Shown in pieces: positions 14,649 through 18,534 of a stretch of DNA of 18,534 nucleotides. The stretch covers positions 1-18,534 of the forward strand of contig DVGT01000024.1 of the NCBI GenBank assembly GCA_018712555.1, in the 5' to 3' direction. This DNA is from Faecimorpha stercoravium. Its GTDB lineage: Bacteria; Bacillota; Clostridia; Lachnospirales; Bianqueaceae. The number at the start of each line of letters is the position of its first letter. Within the stretch, counting starts at the first letter, position 1. Below the pieces are notes generated by a model. The model was not told where the DNA came from. It searched no databases and saw only the letters and a program-made list of their open reading frames with translations. The position numbers were made by a program, and so were the translations under genes.

Positions 14649-16462
14649 TTATCATCCTCATCGAATTTCAGCACACTCATGAAGGCAGACTGCGGCACCT
14701 CCACGTTCCCCACCTGGCGCATCCGTTTCTTTCCTTCTTTCTGCTTCTCTAAGAGTTTTTTCTTACGCGTGATATCGCCGCCATAACACTTGGCCAAAAC
14801 ATCCTTCCGCATGGCTTTAACCGTCTCCCGCGCGATCACCTTGCTGCCGATGGCCGCCTGGATCGGGATTTCAAACAGATGTCTTGGAATTTCCTCCTTC
14901 AGCTTTTCCACGATTCTGCGGCCTCTCTCATAGGCCTTACTCTCATGTACAATGAAGGATAATGCGTCCACTGCTTCCCGGTTGATCAGGATATCCAGTC
15001 GAACCAGTTCTGAACGCTGATAACCGATCAGATCATAATCGAAGGAAGCATACCCTCGGCTGCGGGATTTCAATGCATCGAAAAAGTCGTAAATGATCTC
15101 ATTCAAAGGCAGCTTGTATGTCAGCAGCGCGCGCGTATTTTCGATATACTCTGTACCCACATACTCTCCTCGGCGATCCTGACAAAGCTTCATGATGCCG
15201 CCGATATGCTCCGAAGGCAGCATGATCTCCGCCTTGACCATCGGCTCTTCCATATAGTCGATTTCCGCCGGATCCGGCATGTCTGCTGGATTCGAAAGAT
15301 CCAATACCTCTCCATCCGTCTTATGGATTTTGTAGACAACGCCCGGCGCTGTCGTCACCAGATCCAGATTAAACTCTCGTTCCAGGCGCTCCTGAATGAT
15401 TTCCATGTGCAGAAGCCCCAGAAAGCCGCAGCGGAATCCGAATCCCAGCGCCTTAGAAGTCTCCGCTTCAAAGAACAGGGACGCATCGTTGAGTTTCAGC
15501 TTCTCCAGAGCATCCCGCAGATCCGGATACTTGGATCCATCCGCTGGATACATACCGCAGAAGACCATCGACTGCACCTGCTTATATCCGGGCAATGGCT
15601 CTGCCGCAGGGCGATCTGCTCCCGTCACCGTATCGCCCACCCGCGTATGGCTTACATCTTTGATACTGGCCGTAAAATATCCGACTTCCCCCGCAGAAAG
15701 GCCCTCTTCGGAGGGCATCAGACGTCCGGCCCCCATATAACCGGCCTCGACAACCTCATACTCCTGTGCTGTCGCCATCATTCGAATCCGCATTCCCTTG
15801 CAAATACTACCTTCCTTGACGCGAATAAAAACAATCACGCCGCGATAAGAATCGTAAAGGGAATCAAAAATCAACGCCTGCAGCGGTGCCTTCGGATCTC
15901 CTTTAGGGGGAGGCAGAAGTTTAACGATCTTCTCCAGCACTTCGTCGATATTCAAGCCGGTCTTCGCCGATATCAGCGGGGCTTCCTCCGTATCCAGTCC
16001 GATCACATCTTCAATCTCCTGCTTCACCCACTCCGGATTCGCGGCCGGCAGGTCAATCTTATTGATCACCGGCAGAATCTCCAGGTCATGATCTAATGCC
16101 AGATACACATTGGCCAGCGTCTGTGCCTCTATGCCCTGTGCTGCGTCTACTACCAGGACTGCGCCCTCACAAGCTGCCAGACTCCTGGATACTTCATAAT
16201 TAAAATCCACATGTCCCGGCGTGTCGATCAGATTCAGGATATATTCCTGCTGATCCTGAGCCCTGTATATCAGACGCACTGCCTGGGCCTTAATCGTGAT
16301 TCCTCGTTCCCTCTCCAGATCCATATTGTCAAGCACCTGATTCTGCATTTCTCTGGCCGTCAGTAATCCGGTCTTCTCGATAATACGATCCGCTAATGTC
16401 GATTTCCCATGATCAATATGGGCGATAATACAAAAATTTCGAATGTTTTCTTGCTTTGTCAC
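14645..16462 (-). CDS. lepA: Elongation factor 4 (LepA), back-translocating GTPase
   Basis: Ribosome-binding translational GTPase. The 605-residue protein has G1 AHIDHGKST at 14-22, the switch region with RGITIKAQ, G3 DTPGHVDF, G4 NKIDLP and SAKTGLN, then domains II-III, the LepA-specific C-terminal domain and the basic tail (RKKKLLEKQKEGKKRM). The start is GTG at 16462 with AAAGGAG about 11 bases upstream, a rather long spacing; no other start fits the family N terminus. It lies directly downstream of the two-unit repeat array and is coupled to hemW. Confidence 0.98.
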   Translation of the reverse strand: MTKQENIRNFCIIAHIDHGKSTLADRIIEKTGLLTAREMQNQVLDNMDLERERGITIKAQAVRLIYRAQDQQEYILNLIDTPGHVDFNYEVSRSLAACEGAVLVVDAAQGIEAQTLANVYLALDHDLEILPVINKIDLPAANPEWVKQEIEDVIGLDTEEAPLISAKTGLNIDEVLEKIVKLLPPPKGDPKAPLQALIFDSLYDSYRGVIVFIRVKEGSICKGMRIRMMATAQEYEVVEAGYMGAGRLMPSEEGLSAGEVGYFTASIKDVSHTRVGDTVTGADRPAAEPLPGYKQVQSMVFCGMYPADGSKYPDLRDALEKLKLNDASLFFEAETSKALGFGFRCGFLGLLHMEIIQERLEREFNLDLVTTAPGVVYKIHKTDGEVLDLSNPADMPDPAEIDYMEEPMVKAEIMLPSEHIGGIMKLCQDRRGEYVGTEYIENTRALLTYKLPLNEIIYDFFDALKSRSRGYASFDYDLIGYQRSELVRLDILINREAVDALSFIVHESKAYERGRRIVEKLKEEIPRHLFEIPIQAAIGSKVIARETVKAMRKDVLAKCYGGDITRKKKLLEKQKEGKKRMRQVGNVEVPQSAFMSVLKFDEDDK

Positions 16463-16493
16463 CTTGTGCTTAACTCCTTTAATTCATCCCAAC

Positions 16494-16588
16494 ACTTCCG
16501 TCGGAGTTTGACGCCCTTTGGCGGCAAACTCGAGGCGTGGCTCAGCCCCTACTGCTATAGGAAGCTGTCGTGCCACGCCTATTATACC
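16494..16588. repeat. Double-hairpin repeat unit A, upstream of lepA
   Basis: 95-base unit identical to unit B (16597-16691) apart from two adjacent changes in the loop region, with an offset of 103 bases. The inner hairpin at 16504-16531 pairs GAGTTTG and CGCC with GGCG and CAAACTC (11 pairs, one internal mismatch, CTTT loop). The outer hairpin pairs AGGCGTGGC (16533-16541) with GCCACGCCT (16572-16580). The right edge carries TATAAT on the minus strand, without the TG extension. It ends 31 bases before the lepA start. Confidence 0.9.
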
Positions 16589-16596
16589 GTAACGAG

Positions 16597-16691
16597 ACTT
16601 CCGTCGGAGTTTGACGCCCTTTGGCGGCAAACTCGAGGCGTGGCTCAATCCCTACTGCTATAGGAAGCTGTCGTGCCACGCCTATTATACC
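16597..16691. repeat. Double-hairpin repeat unit B, upstream of lepA
   Basis: Tandem partner of unit A with the same two hairpins; outer arms at 16636-16644 and 16675-16683. The high identity points to a recent duplication or to conversion between units. On the minus strand its right edge reads TGGTATAAT, an extended -10. The 7-base linker between units A and B (16589-16595, plus one base) is not repeated. Confidence 0.9.
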
Positions 16692-16713
16692 ATCTTTTCC
16701 CCCTTGAAATCAA
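16684..16713 (-). promoter_or_regulatory. Candidate lepA promoter with extended -10 at the edge of unit B
   Basis: On the minus strand TTGATT (16708-16713) is separated by 18 bases from TATAAT (16684-16689), which is preceded by TG one base upstream. Initiation near 16677 would produce a leader of about 215 bases containing both repeat units before lepA. The -10 is part of the repeat; the -35 is unique flanking DNA. Confidence 0.55.
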
Positions 16714-16747
16714 TGTATCATACAAAAAAACATACTTTCCCTGCATT

Positions 16748-17800
16748 TTACCCCTTTCCCTGCAGGACACTCATCAGCACCGGAGCAAAATGATCCATGG
16801 CCCGAAAACACTCTTCCAGCATGTTTCCTTGTGCTCCCACTTCCAGAAGAATTCCCTTCTCTCTCATAAAAGCACTATATCTATAACTGGACAAGTAGAT
16901 ACCTCTCATTAGCCCTGGCCGCAACACCTCCGAGGCCATCTTCAGCCGAAAACTGAACGCCAGATTGGCAGAACGATTGGGATTATACAGATAGGACACG
17001 TCTTCCATCTGTCCCGATTCCCAGTTATACTCTGCACTGATTCCATTGACAATCATCAGCTGCGCCACATCCTGTCCTTCTATTTCCGTAACCAGGCGGC
17101 CATCCCCTCCGATTCCATCTCGATGTAGATCAATTGTCACCTGAATCGACGGATTTGCATCCAGAATGGGCTGTACTCCGGAAATCATCTGATCATACGC
17201 GTTAATCTGGCTATTTTGATCGTACAATGTCGTATCATGCATGACTTCCACACCATACTGACTTTCCAACACATCTTTTAAGTACTCCCCCACTTGTATG
17301 ACTCCCTGGGGGCCTGAGTCTGCATACATTTCACTGCCATGCGTATGAAAGATCAGGATCTTCGGCCCTTCTACACTGAAATCCGTCGTGAGATCCCAAT
17401 CCAAAAAGCTATCCAAATCAAAAAGTTCTGGTTCTGGCACAATGTAATCACTATCATATAAATATAAATTCTTTAAATTATCAAAATCTCGCAGCTGTTC
17501 TACTGGATATTGATCTCGCAAATCCGAAAGTTCCGGCTGGGAAACACTGCTCTCCTCTGTGACATACAGTTCCGGATATCCTAAAAAGGTCTCTGCGCTC
17601 GATTCCTGTATTTCTAGATCGGAGGATGCTTCCGGATTCTGAGAATTGCTAAGCACCTGCAGCAACTGCTGTCCGACTTCCGTCCCTTGTACCGCAATCA
17701 CTGCCGCAACCTGCCCTGCCAGTACCAGAATCAATATAAAAAATGGATGCCACCTGCTTTTTCTGCGGCGCTTCCGTCTTCTTCGTCTTCTTTGATACAC
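16748..17800 (-). CDS. spoIIP: Stage II sporulation protein P (SpoIIP)
   Basis: Peptidoglycan hydrolase (amidase/endopeptidase) that works with SpoIID and SpoIIM in septal thinning and engulfment during sporulation. The start chosen here gives a 350-residue protein with an Arg/Lys run at residues 3-16 (ten basic in eleven), one membrane segment at about 20-37, an acidic Ser-rich linker and the SpoIIP domain. Motifs are IFHTHGSEMY (HTHGSE at 152-157), TIDLHRDG at 222-229 and LLEVGAQGN near 318-326, with the metal and catalytic His/Glu residues in these blocks. GTG at 17800 follows a purine-rich GGGG-CGGAGG region and puts the basic anchor at the N terminus. A GTG at 17875 adds 25 residues but its AGAGGA lies too close. 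It stands between an rpsT terminator and the repeat array, so it is probably expressed alone. Confidence 0.95.
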   Translation of the reverse strand: MYQRRRRRRKRRRKSRWHPFFILILVLAGQVAAVIAVQGTEVGQQLLQVLSNSQNPEASSDLEIQESSAETFLGYPELYVTEESSVSQPELSDLRDQYPVEQLRDFDNLKNLYLYDSDYIVPEPELFDLDSFLDWDLTTDFSVEGPKILIFHTHGSEMYADSGPQGVIQVGEYLKDVLESQYGVEVMHDTTLYDQNSQINAYDQMISGVQPILDANPSIQVTIDLHRDGIGGDGRLVTEIEGQDVAQLMIVNGISAEYNWESGQMEDVSYLYNPNRSANLAFSFRLKMASEVLRPGLMRGIYLSSYRYSAFMREKGILLEVGAQGNMLEECFRAMDHFAPVLMSVLQGKG

Positions 17801-17897
17801 GTCCTCCGCCCCCCTTCCCCACAATCTATGCAGGGAAGGAGAAAAAAATGCGAACCATCCAATAGACGATCCCACATCCTCTGAATCGAGTTTTCAA

Positions 17898-17930
17898 GGA
17901 TTCACGAGATCCAAAATAGTTCCTGAATCC
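17898..17930. promoter_or_regulatory. Inverted repeat upstream of spoIIP
   Basis: GGATTCA (17898-17904) and TGAATCC (17924-17930) form a 7-base inverted repeat with a 19-base spacer, between the rpsT terminator and spoIIP. A further GATTCAG occurs about 10 bases downstream on the minus strand. This could be an operator or leader structure. I could not find a convincing sigma-E promoter here. Confidence 0.3.
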
Positions 17931-17946
17931 CCCTTCTTGGCAATAG

Positions 17947-17990
17947 AAAAAAAGCCCCCGAGGAAGCCGTGAGATTGCTTCTTCTAGGGG
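17947..17990 (-). terminator. Intrinsic terminator of rpsT
   Basis: On the minus strand, 20 bases after the rpsT stop, CCCCTAGAAGAAGC folds imperfectly onto GCTTCCTCGGGG, and the GC-rich arm is followed by seven T (17947-17953). It separates rpsT from spoIIP transcription. Confidence 0.85.
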
Positions 17991-18009
17991 TTCTTTCATA
18001 CGTCCTTGC

Positions 18010-18276
18010 TTATGCGGTCAGCTTGTTGACTGCCTTTGTCAGTCGAGAAATCTTTCTCGCGGCATTGTTCTTGTGGAAAATACCTTTGCTCTTCGCCTTA
18101 TCAATTGCGGAAATCGCTGCGGTCAGGCTCTCCTTCGCTGCTGCTGCATCCTTCGCCTCAATAGCGCTGAGCACCTTCTTCACTGCGGTCTTCACCTGCG
18201 ACTTGATCATCTTGTTGCGAAGGGTCTTCTTCTCGATTACCAGAATTCTCTTCTTTGCGGACTTGATATTTGCCAT
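18010..18276 (-). CDS. rpsT: 30S ribosomal protein S20
   Basis: Primary 16S rRNA-binding protein of the small subunit. The 88-residue product starts MANIKSAKKRILVIEKKTLR and is almost entirely Lys/Ala-rich helix, with the conserved KGIFHKNNAARKISRLTKAVN segment toward the C terminus, as in Firmicutes S20. ATG at 18276 follows AGAGGA and a stronger AGGAGGAG a little further upstream. It has its own promoter and terminator. In Bacillus the next gene downstream is gpr, which is absent here. Confidence 0.98.
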   Translation of the reverse strand: MANIKSAKKRILVIEKKTLRNKMIKSQVKTAVKKVLSAIEAKDAAAAKESLTAAISAIDKAKSKGIFHKNNAARKISRLTKAVNKLTA

Positions 18277-18305
18277 GGAATCCTCTACTCCTCCTGTATC
18301 TTATA

Positions 18306-18336
18306 GTTCTATTTCTTGAGACACGAATAATAGAAC
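18306..18336 (-). promoter_or_regulatory. Hairpin in the rpsT mRNA leader
   Basis: On the minus strand GTTCTATT pairs with AATAGAAC over eight bases around a 15-base loop, within the roughly 70-base leader between the promoter and the rpsT start. S20 is autoregulated in E. coli, but no homology to a known leader motif is visible, so the role is open. Confidence 0.4.
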
Positions 18337-18353
18337 GGACATACACGCATTCT

Positions 18354-18382
18354 ATTGTACCTCTCATTCTCCTATTTGTCAA
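18354..18382 (-). promoter_or_regulatory. Sigma-A promoter of rpsT
   Basis: On the minus strand a perfect TTGACA (18377-18382), 17-base spacer and TACAAT (18354-18359, five of six). A/T tracts lie directly upstream of the -35 and could act as an UP element, as expected for a strong ribosomal-protein promoter. Confidence 0.92.
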
Positions 18383-18427
18383 CGCATATTTTTAAAAAAC
18401 TGAAAAAAATTCTAAGCCATTTATGAT

Positions 18428-18534
18428 AATGTCCCAGTATACCACAAATGAAAATGTCCCGGATGTGTGGTATAATCATCCTTCTGTAAGATTAATAGAC
18501 AGGAGGAAATCATTATCAGAAAGGTAAATCTCTC
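18428..18534 (+). mobile_element. Left (5') end of an insertion sequence, partial
   Basis: Starts with AATGTCCCA (18428-18436), repeated as AATGTCCC at 18453-18460, and includes TGAAAATGTCCC shared in inverted orientation with 106-117. ATACCACA and TGTGGTAT (18439-18446 and 18466-18473) form an inverted repeat over the putative start region, and TATAAT lies at 18471-18476 on the plus strand. The element continues beyond the window. Family assignment rests on the first residues of the reading frame and on memory of similar elements in Lachnospiraceae. Confidence 0.55.
18512..18534 (+). CDS. Transposase, N-terminal fragment, with ATT or ATC start
   Basis: The frame reads I-I-R-K-V-N-L-S and runs off the window. 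The IRKVNLS start resembles helix-turn-helix transposases often labelled ISNCY in Lachnospiraceae. AGGAGG at 18501-18506 is 5 bases before ATT (18512) and 8 bases before ATC (18515). No ATG, GTG or TTG occurs in this frame between the upstream stop at 18473-18475 and the conserved residues. The start is therefore non-standard or mutated. Only eight residues are visible, so identity is tentative. Confidence 0.45.

Noticed and set aside
15206..16096. 296-codon open frame on the plus strand opposite lepA
   Set aside because: Complement shadow of lepA coding sequence with no recognisable protein features.
16409..16663. Plus-strand small frames through the repeat units
   Set aside because: The frames simply read through the hairpin repeats and the lepA start. 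The repeated peptide (GGKLEAWL) follows from DNA duplication, and there is no consistent start or ribosome-binding site.
16494..16691. Possible CRISPR array
   Set aside because: Only two units of 95 bases with a 7- to 8-base linker; there are no unique spacers of normal length and no cas genes nearby.
16720..16734. Run of seven T on the minus strand after spoIIP as a terminator
   Set aside because: No GC-rich stem precedes the run, so I cannot support an intrinsic terminator.
16736..16764. Direct repeat TTTCCCTGCA around the spoIIP stop codon
   Set aside because: Two 10-base copies 19 bases apart, one of them coding; too short to distinguish from chance.

Overview
The window looks like a chromosomal housekeeping block from a spore-forming, Gram-positive Clostridia, most likely a Lachnospiraceae-type genome. 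The evidence is spoIIP (sporulation), the CIRCE/HrcA heat-shock system, a Bacillus/Clostridium-like order of the dnaK region, strong AGGAGG-type ribosome binding sites and intermediate G+C. All fourteen complete genes lie on the minus strand, so transcription runs from high to low coordinates. The taxonomic call is inference; no rRNA is present.

Reading in transcription order: rpsT (S20) has a clear sigma-A promoter and its own terminator. spoIIP follows. A 285-nt spacer then holds two near-identical 95-nt repeat units, and lepA, hemW and a HEPN-like/CBS protein follow as a tightly packed group. A promoter plus a perfect CIRCE operator starts hrcA-grpE-dnaK-dnaJ-prmA-rsmE. This run continues without a visible terminator or promoter into a cysteine desulfurase, thiI and a YkpA/YbiT-type ABC-F ATPase. 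A 199-nt spacer with one full and one half copy of the same repeat family precedes glnS, the last gene.

Both window edges carry insertion-sequence material. Positions 1 to about 132 look like the 3' end of an element running on the plus strand, with a hairpin shared with glnS as a terminator. Positions 18428 to 18534 look like the 5' end of a related element, also on the plus strand, starting a transposase-like reading frame (IRKVNLS) that has no ATG, GTG or TTG start.

The genes form a protein-quality and translation-quality neighbourhood. It contains chaperones with their repressor, a ribosomal-protein methyltransferase (PrmA), an rRNA methyltransferase (RsmE), a tRNA thiolation pair (cysteine desulfurase plus ThiI), an ABC-F ribosome-associated ATPase, EF4 and GlnRS. 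The most unusual items are the double-hairpin repeat family that places an extended -10 box and structured leader in front of both lepA and glnS, the HEPN-like RNLLSH motif joined to CBS domains beside the heat-shock promoter, the one-sided degeneration of the ABC-F ATP sites, and the non-standard transposase start. The gene gpr, usually between rpsT and spoIIP in Bacillus-type order, is absent here.
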